A program made the position numbers and the translations under genes. 47,899 nucleotides of DNA from CAYMJV01 sp964390545 (GTDB lineage: Bacteria > Desulfobacterota > BSN033 > UBA1163), in assembly GCA_964390545.1 (NCBI GenBank), contig CAYMJV010000012.1:1-47899 (forward strand), in the 5' to 3' direction. This document shows, piece by piece, positions 33,800-42,211 of this stretch; the first letter of the stretch is position 1, and every line of letters starts with the position of its first letter. The notes under the pieces were generated by a model. The model worked only from the letters and a program-made list of their open reading frames with translations, made no database searches and was not told where the DNA came from.

Positions 33800-33817
33800 G
33801 GTGAGGATGACAAGCAA

Positions 33818-34009
33818 ATGCTTATTTATGAATTTTATTGCCGAGATGAAATGGGAAGAGATCTTTTTATCGGGATATTGAAAGAGAGGAGAAAAGATAC
33901 CGAAAGAATTACTGAAGAATCCATATTAAATTGGGGGAAAAAAGTCATTGGTCAAAATGGAGAAGTTGGGGATATTTATTTCTATACCAGTGAAATAGAT
34001 GAAGCATAA
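33818..34009 (+). CDS. Small conserved-looking protein of unknown function
   Basis: A 63-aa protein, MLIYEFYCRDEMGRDLFIGI at the start and ITEESILNWGKKVIGQNGEV in the middle. GAGGA lies ten bases before the ATG. The balanced charge and aromatic pattern and the lack of long homopolymers suggest a true small protein. From memory, similar short proteins with the ERRK..ERITEESI..WGKK core occur in deltaproteobacteria, but I cannot confirm it. It stands alone among repeats. Confidence 0.55.
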   Translation: MLIYEFYCRDEMGRDLFIGILKERRKDTERITEESILNWGKKVIGQNGEVGDIYFYTSEIDEA

Positions 34010-34033
34010 ATTGAATTATTTGATCTGATGAAA

Positions 34034-34160
34034 ATCAACCCATTCGACTCCCCGGTCTGAAGCCTGGGGTATGCTCAGCCTGCCTGCCGGTAGGCAGGGG
34101 TTGATACTGAGCGGCGCTTTTTGCCCCGATTTAAGAATCGGGGTTTGGCGCCGTCGAATG
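34034..34160. repeat. Multi-branched palindromic element with a possible pseudoknot
   Basis: An outer stem CATTCGAC (34041-34048)/GTCGAATG (34153-34160) encloses: a CCCCGG/CCTGGGG hairpin (34050-34069); GCTCAG/CTGAGC (34073-34078, 34107-34112) around the 20-bp palindrome CCTGCCTGCCGGTAGGCAGG (34079-34098); and GGCGC/GCGCC (34113-34152) around CCCCGATT/AATCGGGG. In addition ATCAACCC (34034-34041) complements GGGTTGAT (34098-34105). Confidence 0.55.
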
Positions 34161-34340
34161 TATCAAGCGCATTGAAAGAAAAAGAAGAGGGCAAAGAAAA
34201 TAATGGCGCGTCAGCTGCTCGGAACAGGACGGTTAAAGAAACGTATTGCAAAAATTTAAAAAAGAAAGGTGGGCTTTTATTGACGATTTAAAAGGATCTG
34301 ATTTTAAGCCAAAGGGCTGAATGCTGAAAACAGAAAAAGG
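34161..34340. other. Short possible gene remnant, no complete gene
   Basis: One plus-strand frame (about 34155-34297) reads ALKEKEEGKENNGASAARNR and TVKETYCKNLKKKGG without a start or SD; another ends KKERWAFIDDLKGSDFKPKG. They may be pieces of a decayed lysine-rich gene, or chance. Confidence 0.2.
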
Positions 34341-34375
34341 GGCAGGTACCTTTTCAAGAGTTGCCTGCCTTTTTT
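34341..34375 (+). terminator. Rho-independent terminator
   Basis: GGCAGG (34341-34346) pairs with CCTGCC (34364-34369) and is followed by six T. A-rich sequence on the left would also allow weak termination in the other direction. Confidence 0.6.
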
Positions 34376-34439
34376 GTTTCAGAAATGGAAATTAGTCATT
34401 GACGAAGAAATGGATAGACTCTATCATTGAAAACATTTT

Positions 34440-34620
34440 GAAGTTCTCCGGCCCTGCCTACCGGCAGGCAGGCATCCCGTTAAGACGGGACAGGCATGCC
34501 GGGGCTTCCCGGTAATGTAATATGATTTTACATTGTGTTCTTTCCTGCCTGCCCCGCCCTCGGTCGGTACCGGGGCCGGTAGGCAGGGACCCCGCCTAAA
34601 AGGCGAAGCTTGCGGAGCAC
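34440..34620. repeat. Third, rearranged copy of the palindromic module
   Basis: Contains CCTGCCTACCGGCAGGCAGG (34453-34472), a GGGGCTTCCCGG...TTTTACATTGTG stretch like the centre of the 3479-3606 module, and CCTGCCTGCCCCGCCC...GGCAGGGA (34544-34588), whose first 24 bases recur exactly at 45078-45101. Confidence 0.55.
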
Positions 34621-34750
34621 TTTCCGGTCAAAACGATTGAACAAGACGTATCCATTCATAAGAAGAACTGGGCAGGCGAGAGGCAGGAAAGGCCGAGTAA
34701 ATACGTCTTGAATGCGTCCGGATTCCTTAGAAGAAAAGATTGGAAGCGCT

Positions 34751-35953
34751 ATGATGGATCGTAAAGAGAAAATGATTGTTGCACTGACGGGATGCTCTCA
34801 TGCCCTCACTCACGGGAACATGCTTATCTTTCCAGCGGTCCTCCTTCTTCTACAGAAGGAGTTTTCCTTGGGATATCTGGAGCTCGGGGTGATTGGAAAT
34901 GTCATGACCCTTGCTTATGGATTGGGAGCCCTCCCTGGCGGAATGATTTACAGCTACCTAGGTCCCAGGAAGCTCTATCTGTTCTGCTTCTTGGGGTGCT
35001 GCCTGTCGTTAATCCTGGTGGCCTTCTCTCCCACCCTGATCCTTTTCACCGCAGGACTGGCGCTGCTCGGTGCCTTTGGCAGCATTTATCATCCATGGGT
35101 CAACTCACTGATCACTTCCACAGTACGGGAATATGGACGGGCCCTTGGAATTCACGGGTCGGCAGGGAACATCGGGCTGGCGGTGACTCCTTTTATTGTG
35201 GGGCTGATCGCCTCCTCTCTTGGTTGGCGACCTGCCTGCCTCCTCTTTGCTCTCCCGGGGGTTGCTCTCGTCCTCTGGTCTTTTTTCGTTAACATGTCCC
35301 CGAGAGAAGAGATGAAAAAAGATGAAGCCTCCCATGGAAAAAGACCTGTTGCAGGGATGATGAAGAGCTATTTCTCCTTACCCTTGATCCTCCTCTACCT
35401 TGCCAACATGATGCACAGTTTTTCTTTCACTGGGTCGCTCACCTTCCTTCCAGCCTACATGGCCAAGCGGACTTCATTTCAAATCTTTTCTCTGGATAGC
35501 GTGGCTCTGGGCGGAATGTTGTCTGCCATCGTTCTTTCGATGGGGGTTTTCGGGCAGTACGGTGGAGGCGTCTTGTCGCAGAGACCCAATTTAGAAAAGA
35601 AGTTTCTCGCCATTTCCATCGTTGCCTTTCCATTCATATTTGCCATGTCCTTCACAACCGACCTTTTGCTCCTCATCCTGGCCCTCATCTTTTTCTTCTT
35701 CAATTTCTTTCTCCAGCCCATGAACAATACGCTCTTGGCCCAATACACGCCAGGGGAGATGAGAGGGACAGCCTTCGGCATTTTTTTCTTCGTGGCTTTC
35801 GTGTTCGGTTCTTTAGCCTCAAGCTTCTCAGGGTTCGTTGCTCAGCATTTTGGATTGCAGTGGGTCTTTATGGGGCTAAGCAGCAGTGCCTTTTTTCTCA
35901 TCTTCATCGCCCTCTTTATTCTGAAGATGAAGCGCCACAGCCATGGTCCGTAA
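34751..35953 (+). CDS. MFS transporter, fosmidomycin-resistance-like
   Basis: A 400-aa major facilitator with about twelve spans. The start GCSHALTHGNMLIFPAVLLL resembles the FSR-type branch; the loop between helices 2 and 3 is short. ATG 34751 is preferred (GGAAG upstream); the frame is open to an ATG at 34712. Upstream, CAAGACGTA and TACGTCTTG near 34643 and 34703 form an inverted repeat that could be an operator. Substrate unknown. Confidence 0.82.
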   Translation: MMDRKEKMIVALTGCSHALTHGNMLIFPAVLLLLQKEFSLGYLELGVIGNVMTLAYGLGALPGGMIYSYLGPRKLYLFCFLGCCLSLILVAFSPTLILFTAGLALLGAFGSIYHPWVNSLITSTVREYGRALGIHGSAGNIGLAVTPFIVGLIASSLGWRPACLLFALPGVALVLWSFFVNMSPREEMKKDEASHGKRPVAGMMKSYFSLPLILLYLANMMHSFSFTGSLTFLPAYMAKRTSFQIFSLDSVALGGMLSAIVLSMGVFGQYGGGVLSQRPNLEKKFLAISIVAFPFIFAMSFTTDLLLLILALIFFFFNFFLQPMNNTLLAQYTPGEMRGTAFGIFFFVAFVFGSLASSFSGFVAQHFGLQWVFMGLSSSAFFLIFIALFILKMKRHSHGP

Positions 35954-36102
35954 TCACCTGTCTAACGTCTGGGCGGGGCGACATCCCGAGCAAGCGACAG
36001 AACCGCCGGGGTGAAGAAGTCGGAACCGAGATCCACCCGAACCTCAGGACACCCATTCCGTTCTAAATCAAAAGGATAAGGGGCGGTGGAAGAAACGAAA
36101 GA

Positions 36103-36822
36103 TCACCTGTTGAGCGAGAGCTCAAAAGGCTGGTCATTGAGCAACAGGAGGACATGGTCAGGATGGATCTCTACCACCTTCACTCCATCAAAGACGTACC
36201 CCTCCGTGGTGACCATGCCATTGATCACGGCAAAACGCTTCGAAGGTTCCTCAGACCAGACGATGCCAGACAATTTTAGCGACGCAGGGGTGACGGCAGA
36301 TCTTCTTGGTGTCTCTTCAGAAGGTTTTCTCACATCTCCCGGAACAACGGGTGCCTCTTTTGAGATAACCTCCGAACTTATTTTTTCCTCACTCGGTGAG
36401 AGGGGAGGGATTTTGACTTCAACAGGCTGCTTTTTACTTTCCATAGGCTTTTTAATCTCTGTGGGCTTTTCAGTTTCGACTGGCCTTTTGGTTTCAATAG
36501 GGGGTTGCATTTTCCAAGGGTCCCGGATGATTACGTCTCGGGCGTCACGGACTGGTTCATGGGAAAGGGGAGTTGGGGTAACCTGCAGACTTGATGTAGC
36601 CGGGTTGATAGCCGCGGAAGGGGGTGTTTTCGATATCACGGCATAGGTGATGGCAGCAGTGGCGACAGCCGTAAGGAAGACAGCAGTGAAATAGATCCAC
36701 ACTCTTTTCCTGGGAGGGGGCAGATAGGGTCTGAGAATCTCGGCAGCGATATTGACCGCTCCGTTCCGGCGGGATGATTTTTCCCGATCGAGTTTCTTTA
36801 ACGCATCGAGTATCAGGCTCAT
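36103..36822 (-). CDS. gspB: GspB-like type II secretion assembly protein
   Basis: A 239-aa protein with the typical start MSLILDALKKLDREK, one membrane span (about 41-63), a Pro/Lys/Glu-rich periplasmic linker, and a C-terminal domain LSGIVWSEEPSKRFAVINGM...GVKVVEI of the GspB family. Its ATG overlaps the gspA-like stop by four bases. GspA/GspB help insert the secretin through the cell wall. Confidence 0.83.
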   Translation of the reverse strand: MSLILDALKKLDREKSSRRNGAVNIAAEILRPYLPPPRKRVWIYFTAVFLTAVATAAITYAVISKTPPSAAINPATSSLQVTPTPLSHEPVRDARDVIIRDPWKMQPPIETKRPVETEKPTEIKKPMESKKQPVEVKIPPLSPSEEKISSEVISKEAPVVPGDVRKPSEETPRRSAVTPASLKLSGIVWSEEPSKRFAVINGMVTTEGYVFDGVKVVEIHPDHVLLLLNDQPFELSLNR

Positions 36823-38468
36823 CTTGGCCCTGCAACAAGTTTCGGGACTTTGAAACGATCGATAGAGCGATACAAGACCATCAGCGTCTGGCCCCCGACG
36901 ATCCCGTCCTCTTCAATTCCTCTTGACAACTGAAACGCTTTGACCGCTGATAGGGTTTCACCATCATAAACACCTGTCAAAGCTTTACTGTAAATTCCTG
37001 CCTCTTTGAGAAGACCCTGAAGTTGTTTGATGTGGGCCCCCTTTGCCCCCGGCAATATCGGTGACCCATTCATCAGGAGATTCAAGGGGTCTTTCCAGAG
37101 GAGAAAGCCTCGACCGGACCAGTGTCTTTCGATCTCGCTGAACGAAAGGGACTTTCTACTTGCAAGCGAGGGGACGACGAGGAGTTGTTCGTTCTCCATC
37201 CCTACTAACGAAATGAAGCGTTTTCCAGGCATGCCCGGCATGTTCAGTTCGAGCGCTACCGGATAATCGATGCGAAGCAGGGCACCCAGATTTCCAGAAA
37301 ATCGGTACAGGTGGAGCTTCCGGTCCTGAGCCACACGCTCCATTTCATTCAACTGGGCCACACGGTCGCCCTCAGGGATGGGCGAAACATTCCAGAACTC
37401 AGCCAGAGTATTAAAAGCCCTGCGGGCACTTTCTTCTTCCGGAACTTTCCCGAGTTCAGCAGTCATGGAACGGGAGAGTTCTTCGCCCGTGATCACAGTC
37501 TCTTTTGGGGGCTGCTCCACTGTTACCTGGATGGGCTGAGAAACAATGAACCGCTCGATGAAGTCAGGCCACAGGAAATAAATGACCCCCGCAGCCAGGG
37601 CCACGAGTACGAGAAAGGTCGGAATTAAAATCAGCGCTCGCCTCCAGGCATAGGAACCCGATCGCCATCCCATGTCTTTAATCCCAGCCGACGCGATGCG
37701 GGTGGTCACCTTTGCCTTATCTCTTGTATAACCCGCCAGGAGCGCCCTGTCGCACGCCGCGTTGATAAGCCTCGGAAGTCCCCGTGAATATCTGTAGATT
37801 CGCCTCAGTGACCTCTTGGAAAAGAGGCTTCCACCTTTTCCTCCTGCTACTTCGAGCCGGTGGTTGATGTAATGGACAGTGTCCTGGAAATCCATGGGTT
37901 GCAGATGGTATCGCACGGTGATCCTCTGGGCAAGCTGCCGCATCCCCTTCTTCTTCAGAATCTTGACCAGCTCGGGCTGGCCCGACAGGACGATCTGTAT
38001 GAGCTTCTCCGTGTCCGTTTCTAAGTTCGAGATCAGACGGATCTGCTCAAGCACCGGCGCTTCCAGATCTTGCGCCTCATCGATCACAAGGACGACCGTA
38101 CGCCCCTCGGCATTCTGCTTGAGAAGGAACAGGTTGAGGGCATCGAGGGCGCTCAGGTGATTTGAGGTGTCCGTCGGAACACCTAATTCACGGCTAATGG
38201 TTTGGAGAAGCTCGGTCGGGGAAAGAGAAGGATTGAAAATCAAGGCCGTACAGTAATGATCTGCATCAAGCTGGCTGAGGAGTGAACGCAACACCGTTGT
38301 TTTCCCGGTGCCCACTTCTCCTGTGAGGGCAATGAATCCCACACGGTTGTTAATGCCGTACAGAAGGTGTGCAAAGGCTTCCCTATGGTTCTTGCTGAGA
38401 AAGATAAACCGGGGGTCAGGGGTCAGGCTAAAAGGTTTTTCCCGGAAACCATGAAAGTCGAGGTACAT
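36819..38468 (-). CDS. gspA: GspA/ExeA-like AAA ATPase with peptidoglycan-binding domain
   Basis: A 549-aa inner-membrane protein. Cytoplasmic AAA domain: start YLDFHGFREKPFSLTPDPRF, Walker A GEVGTGKTT (50-58), Walker B VVLVIDEAQ. One span at about 278-302, then a periplasmic region ending in a peptidoglycan-binding domain (about 470-530, LQGLLKEAGIYSKALTGVYD). It forms an operon with gspB. The other type II secretion genes are not in the window. Confidence 0.87.
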   Translation of the reverse strand: MYLDFHGFREKPFSLTPDPRFIFLSKNHREAFAHLLYGINNRVGFIALTGEVGTGKTTVLRSLLSQLDADHYCTALIFNPSLSPTELLQTISRELGVPTDTSNHLSALDALNLFLLKQNAEGRTVVLVIDEAQDLEAPVLEQIRLISNLETDTEKLIQIVLSGQPELVKILKKKGMRQLAQRITVRYHLQPMDFQDTVHYINHRLEVAGGKGGSLFSKRSLRRIYRYSRGLPRLINAACDRALLAGYTRDKAKVTTRIASAGIKDMGWRSGSYAWRRALILIPTFLVLVALAAGVIYFLWPDFIERFIVSQPIQVTVEQPPKETVITGEELSRSMTAELGKVPEEESARRAFNTLAEFWNVSPIPEGDRVAQLNEMERVAQDRKLHLYRFSGNLGALLRIDYPVALELNMPGMPGKRFISLVGMENEQLLVVPSLASRKSLSFSEIERHWSGRGFLLWKDPLNLLMNGSPILPGAKGAHIKQLQGLLKEAGIYSKALTGVYDGETLSAVKAFQLSRGIEEDGIVGGQTLMVLYRSIDRFKVPKLVAGPR

Positions 38469-38567
38469 TTGAAGCTACCTCTTGAGAGCTCCGGAAAACC
38501 ATTAGAGCTCTCTTTCTGTGTAATCGGTCCCTAATCTGTGTAATCACAAATTTGTAAGAAGGGAAAA

Positions 38568-38644
38568 TGGTCGGGGAGAGGAGATTTGAACTCCCGACTT
38601 CCTGGTCCCGAACCAGGCGCGCTACCAGGCTGCGCTACTCCCCG
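38568..38644 (-). tRNA. tRNA-Pro (anticodon CGG)
   Basis: A full cloverleaf on the minus strand: acceptor CGGGGAG/CTCCCCG, D-arm AGCCTGGTAGC, anticodon stem CCTGG/CCAGG with loop TTCGGGA, T-arm GGGAG-TTCAAAT-CTCC(T), and an encoded CCA. 77 nt including CCA. An integrase remnant lies on its 5' side. Confidence 0.95.
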
Positions 38645-38724
38645 AATCCCAAATATTGTCAAGCGTAAGACGCCAGGCGCAAGGCATGAACATACACCGA
38701 ATAAAATACAAGAATTAATATGGA

Positions 38725-39026
38725 ATGTCCAGCCTTTTAAATCTATCTGATGTCCATTTGAAAGTTATCTTTGCCTATGCCTTGATGTCAGAAATCCTAC
38801 CCTCTCTTTTCTGGCTCCTTCTCTTTCCCTCCGCATCCTTCGCTTCCTCGATTGAACTGCCAACTCTTTCTCATCTCTGCTTTCTTCCCGGCAACCAGTA
38901 TGAAATCCAATAACAGACCTTCTCTGATTGTTTGGCCTTAACCAAATCCTCTCCACAGAGAAGGCACACCCTATGCTTGATTGCCTGTTTTTTATGACAT
39001 TCCGGGCATTCGGCTAATACTGCCAT
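38725..39026 (-). pseudogene. Decayed tyrosine integrase with N-terminal zinc ribbon
   Basis: ATG 39026 (AGGAGGT seven bases upstream) opens 51 intact codons: MAVLAECPECHKKQAIKHRV, CLLCGEDLVKAKQSEKVCYW and ISYWLPGRKQR, then TGA at 38871. CPEC...CLLC is a zinc ribbon and YWISYWLPGRKQR is the start of a phage-type integrase arm-binding domain. After the stop the same frame continues ERVGSSIEEAKDAEGKRK; a shifted frame then gives RISDIKA and AKITF, as in such integrases. Several stops and a frameshift mean the catalytic domain is gone. It lies 80 bp from tRNA-Pro, a common integration target. Confidence 0.65.
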
Positions 39027-39055
39027 TCAAACCACCTCCTCTTGTTCACTACGGT

Positions 39056-39538
39056 TTATATTAATTTGATTGGAAAGATTGATTTCAAGCTTTTAATTAT
39101 CTCTGAACCTTCACCATAAAAATCTTTAAGTTCAACGTTAAGGGATTCAGTAGACTTATATTCAAATATATGATGCACAAACCTGTTCCTTCTCCTATTA
39201 AAGCTAAATAGTCTTTCAGAAATACCAGTCCTTGGTTTGATCAACTCCACAAAGATCGCCAAACTTCGGAATCTTACCTCTTTCAAATTTTCAATAGTAT
39301 CTCCAATTGAACCATTCTTTTTTGCAAAAAAATCAATGATAAGTCTCAAATAATATTCAACATACTGAAACATGATCATTGAAGCTTCAAGATAGTGACC
39401 AGCCTTAAATGCCTCGTCGGCACTCCTAATCAAATCTTCAATTAGACTAACGATAACTTTGACAGAGTCCGAATCAATAATAATAACACTATCCTGAACC
39501 TTGATGAAAAGCGGCTCGCTCTTATCACATGTTGCCAT
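39056..39538 (-). CDS. HEPN-like protein (RX4H motif), candidate RNase
   Basis: A 160-aa soluble protein, mostly helical. The C-terminal half holds R117-N-R-F-V-H122 within FNRRRNRFVHHIFEYKS, which fits the HEPN nuclease motif RX4-6H with a polar residue after the Arg. The middle, SADEAFKAGHYLEASMIMFQ, is typical of a HEPN helix pair. HEPN proteins are often RNases in toxin-antitoxin or abortive-infection systems. It starts behind GGGAGGTGAGTTGA and is last intact gene of a five-gene minus-strand cassette. Family by motif only; function inferred. Confidence 0.6.
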   Translation of the reverse strand: MATCDKSEPLFIKVQDSVIIIDSDSVKVIVSLIEDLIRSADEAFKAGHYLEASMIMFQYVEYYLRLIIDFFAKKNGSIGDTIENLKEVRFRSLAIFVELIKPRTGISERLFSFNRRRNRFVHHIFEYKSTESLNVELKDFYGEGSEIIKSLKSIFPIKLI

Positions 39539-39615
39539 TCAACTCACCTCCCTCTTTCTGTTCCGTCTTGACCGTGACGGGGTTATGTTAATCGGGTTCA
39601 CCTCCTTTCTTGGCT

Positions 39616-40164
39616 TTATTCATCAGTTAAGAATCCATTTCGTACTCCATCTTCAATTACGCGTTGCAATTCGTCTAAATACTTTTCAGATAGAACAAAT
39701 ATGTCCTCTTTCCCCTGCCAATCAGAAAATCTGTAATACGTTTTCCCTACCGCCGGAGGCTCAGTTTCTCTCGCTTCTGGTTGTGGTTTAGGAACCTCAG
39801 AGACTGATGAACTCAATATCTTATTACTCCCATCAATAACAACCAATACAGATTCTTGTAAATGAACAGTATTATGTGCAACCAAATCCGTATACTGCAT
39901 TGGAGTAATAGGTTCAAAATGGATATTGACATCACGTTTATCCTTGAAGAATGATAAAACAGAATTCCCAGTAATATGATTGTCATACCACTGTTGTCCA
40001 CCTTTCTTATTTTTGGCCTCCTCCAAAGCATACTGTAAGACTGAGCGAGCAGCGGAAAGGAAGGCACTCAAGTTAAAGGTGAACTTTTCTCTATCATTGA
40101 GTTCTTGACGCATTAGAGAAAAGAAGTATCTGGCTTCAGCCAGTTTTTTCTTTTTGTGTACCAT
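39616..40164 (-). CDS. Second HEPN-like protein (RX4H motif)
   Basis: A 182-aa protein. The N-terminal half is helical (FNLSAFLSAARSVLQYALEE) and has R77-D-V-N-I-H82 in FFKDKRDVNIHFEP, again the HEPN pattern with a polar residue after Arg. The C-terminal half (about 120-182) is a separate, more acidic region with FSDWQGKEDIFVLSEKYLDE. It is not similar in sequence to the other HEPN protein. It starts behind AAGGAGGTGAGTTGG, nearly the same as its neighbour. A nuclease or a structural HEPN partner are both possible. Confidence 0.6.
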   Translation of the reverse strand: MVHKKKKLAEARYFFSLMRQELNDREKFTFNLSAFLSAARSVLQYALEEAKNKKGGQQWYDNHITGNSVLSFFKDKRDVNIHFEPITPMQYTDLVAHNTVHLQESVLVVIDGSNKILSSSVSEVPKPQPEARETEPPAVGKTYYRFSDWQGKEDIFVLSEKYLDELQRVIEDGVRNGFLTDE

Positions 40165-40260
40165 TCCAACTCACCTCCTTTCCCTATTTTCTTTTGAATG
40201 ATTTAGACTTTGGTCAGTTTTAACTGTTTCAATTCCCTACCGGCTTTTCTGATGGAAATG

Positions 40261-40530
40261 CTACTTGCTGTTTTTCTTCCTTACGATTAAATAAGCTATG
40301 CCCGTGGCAATACATACACCAATAGCCGTTAGTGCAATCCTTCCGTAATTTGGTACTACCTTAAACCGATAATCCATACTTGGGGGGTCAAACAAGCACC
40401 CATAGCGAGAAGGAAGATTGATGGCCTGAGCCCACCCTGTACTAGTATTTACCGTATCCCAAGGCACATAGATTACGCTAATTAACAGCAAGACCAACCC
40501 AGTAATCAAGACAATTCTTTCTTCTCCCAT
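40261..40530 (-). CDS. Small membrane protein with two spans
   Basis: An 89-aa protein. ATG 40530 is chosen because GGGAGGA precedes it by five bases. Span one about residues 5-24 (VLITGLVLLLISVIYVPW), span two about 63-82 (IALTAIGVCIATGIAYLIV), with a loop of about 38 residues containing one Cys and a short positive tail (RKKNSK). No family recognised. Its place between a nuclease-like gene and two HEPN genes suggests a membrane effector or sensor, which is only an inference. Confidence 0.6.
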   Translation of the reverse strand: MGEERIVLITGLVLLLISVIYVPWDTVNTSTGWAQAINLPSRYGCLFDPPSMDYRFKVVPNYGRIALTAIGVCIATGIAYLIVRKKNSK

Positions 40531-40652
40531 GTTTATCCTCCCTATATCCCTCTCTCCCATTATCAAAAATACTCTAACCCCCTGCTAAGAGAGCGTCTAT
40601 CTTAATCTCCCGATCCACCACCATCACCATCTCCAAAAACTCCTCCTTTTCG

Positions 40653-41942
40653 TCATTTTGGTGTTAACTCACCACGAGCCTCCCTTAATTCTCTAATAGC
40701 CCTTTTTAATATCGCTTCTAGTTCTTTTCTTAGAGGGTCTGCATATTTAAGATCCGCTTGCAAAGATTCAATCCCTCCGTCGATATAAAAAGCCATATCT
40801 TGGGACGATATTCGCTTTTTAGAGAATTGAAGGGTGTAATCATCCAAGGTACTAAGTGTATCCTCCAGACTCGACCATTCGTCCTCTTCACCATGAATAT
40901 CGTCAAGATCCTCCAGAAGCGATTCAAGAATTTCTGAGAATTTCTTGACAAATCTCTCTCTTTCTTCACCAAGTAATACCCTATATACTGTTGCTCCATA
41001 TTTTTTCCTTTGATTCTCTTTAGATTCAGGACTCAAAAGATCGGAGATGTCGATTGATATGGTTAGATTTCCCATTTCGTCCTCACCACCATCAGTCCAA
41101 TTTACCAACGGGCCTACACCATCTCTTTTTTTCCCATACTTTGCAATCAAATTTGCCTCAATTTCGCCGGCATCACTTTCTCTGAGGTTCCTTTCCACTA
41201 TTTCCACCTTAAATTTTCCTCCAATTGTCTCAACAAAGTCATGCCACTCTTTGTGTCGTGATGTTCGGTCGTAGGCACGCTTCCCCCTTCCTCGGCCTAC
41301 ATAAAAAGGGATCCCTGTTTTGGGATCTTTATGGAGATAGACATAAAAGTCGGAAATAACATCCACATCTATTTGTTCTTCTCTCAAACTGTGCTTTGGG
41401 GTTGCTACTGATTGAGCATCATTGTTACGGTCACACTCCAGAGATTTGTTGAAACTCGCATTCTCCTCACCTTTAAATAAACCATAAGAACTCCCTGACT
41501 TAATTCGCTTGATCTTTCCGAATTTGCCGAGATAGTAAGCCATTATGCTTACATCATCTCCATCTTTCCCAAGAATTCTTTTTAATTGGCTTTGGATTGT
41601 GCCAGGATGATCTCTAACATATTCCTGGATCTGCATAGATAACTCATCCATTTTAAAAGTCGTTTGAGCCCAACTCCAACTTTCTCTTAACTCTTGCACA
41701 GACTCAACTACCTTCCTAATGGAATCAAGTGTCCCCCTTTGATTTATGATTACCCAAAACAAGCATTCATTTGTAAAAAGATCTATGGATGTCGTATCAA
41801 CTTTTCCATATCGTTTCTTTTGTTTCTCTACAAACTCTGGCAAAAAGTCAAGGCACTCGTTAATATACTCAATCATCTTTTCATGGTTCCCCTTATGATA
41901 ACTCACGGAAATTTGATTGATTAGTCTGTAATATTTTCTCAT
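40653..41942 (-). CDS. GIY-YIG nuclease-like protein with winged-helix region
   Basis: A 429-aa protein. The N-terminal 100 residues are helical and unrecognised. About 113-156 looks like a winged helix (HPGTIQSQLKRILGKDGDDV, ending YGLF). About 199-285 is a LEM3-type GIY-YIG domain: FYVYLHKDPKTGIPFYVGRG, KRAYDRTSRHKEWHD and GEIEANLIAKYGKK, with the two tyrosines, the Arg and the Glu of the active site in place. An acidic helical tail follows. ATG 41942 has a weak SD; the frame is open to 41987. It lies 82 bp after a small RHH gene. A sequence-specific or DNA-damage type endonuclease is the likeliest reading. Confidence 0.7.
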   Translation of the reverse strand: MRKYYRLINQISVSYHKGNHEKMIEYINECLDFLPEFVEKQKKRYGKVDTTSIDLFTNECLFWVIINQRGTLDSIRKVVESVQELRESWSWAQTTFKMDELSMQIQEYVRDHPGTIQSQLKRILGKDGDDVSIMAYYLGKFGKIKRIKSGSSYGLFKGEENASFNKSLECDRNNDAQSVATPKHSLREEQIDVDVISDFYVYLHKDPKTGIPFYVGRGRGKRAYDRTSRHKEWHDFVETIGGKFKVEIVERNLRESDAGEIEANLIAKYGKKRDGVGPLVNWTDGGEDEMGNLTISIDISDLLSPESKENQRKKYGATVYRVLLGEERERFVKKFSEILESLLEDLDDIHGEEDEWSSLEDTLSTLDDYTLQFSKKRISSQDMAFYIDGGIESLQADLKYADPLRKELEAILKRAIRELREARGELTPK

Positions 41943-42024
41943 ATATTTTATTCCGATATTATTGCTAGGAACTTGGCAAAAGAACAATCAAAAGGGAATA
42001 TAATGCGGAAGCATTTGCCGTCCA

Positions 42025-42180
42025 TTACTTTTTTACCTTCTTTTCAAACCTCTCCCAATACTCATCAATCGCACGCCTCAAAATCTCCGATGCTGAAAGA
42101 CCCATCTTTTTCGACATCGAATTTAACCGCTTCAACTGCAAATCAGATAAATAGAAGTTCCTTCTCGCTGCTCTTGGCAT
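42025..42180 (-). CDS. Ribbon-helix-helix DNA-binding protein
   Basis: A 51-aa protein: MPRAARRNFYLSDLQLKRLN, then a helix-turn-helix pair SMSKKMGLSASEILRRAIDE. This is the RHH (CopG/Arc) fold: a short strand, helix, turn with GLSASE and second helix. AAAGGAG precedes the ATG. As first gene behind the cassette promoter it is likely an autoregulator or an antitoxin-type repressor. Confidence 0.78.
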   Translation of the reverse strand: MPRAARRNFYLSDLQLKRLNSMSKKMGLSASEILRRAIDEYWERFEKKVKK

Positions 42181-42211
42181 CTAACCACTCCTTTCTTATA
42201 AATGTATCCCC

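Noticed and set aside
38871..38873. In-frame TGA of the integrase remnant read as selenocysteine
   Set aside because: Further stops and a frameshift follow within 100 bp, so the gene is decayed.
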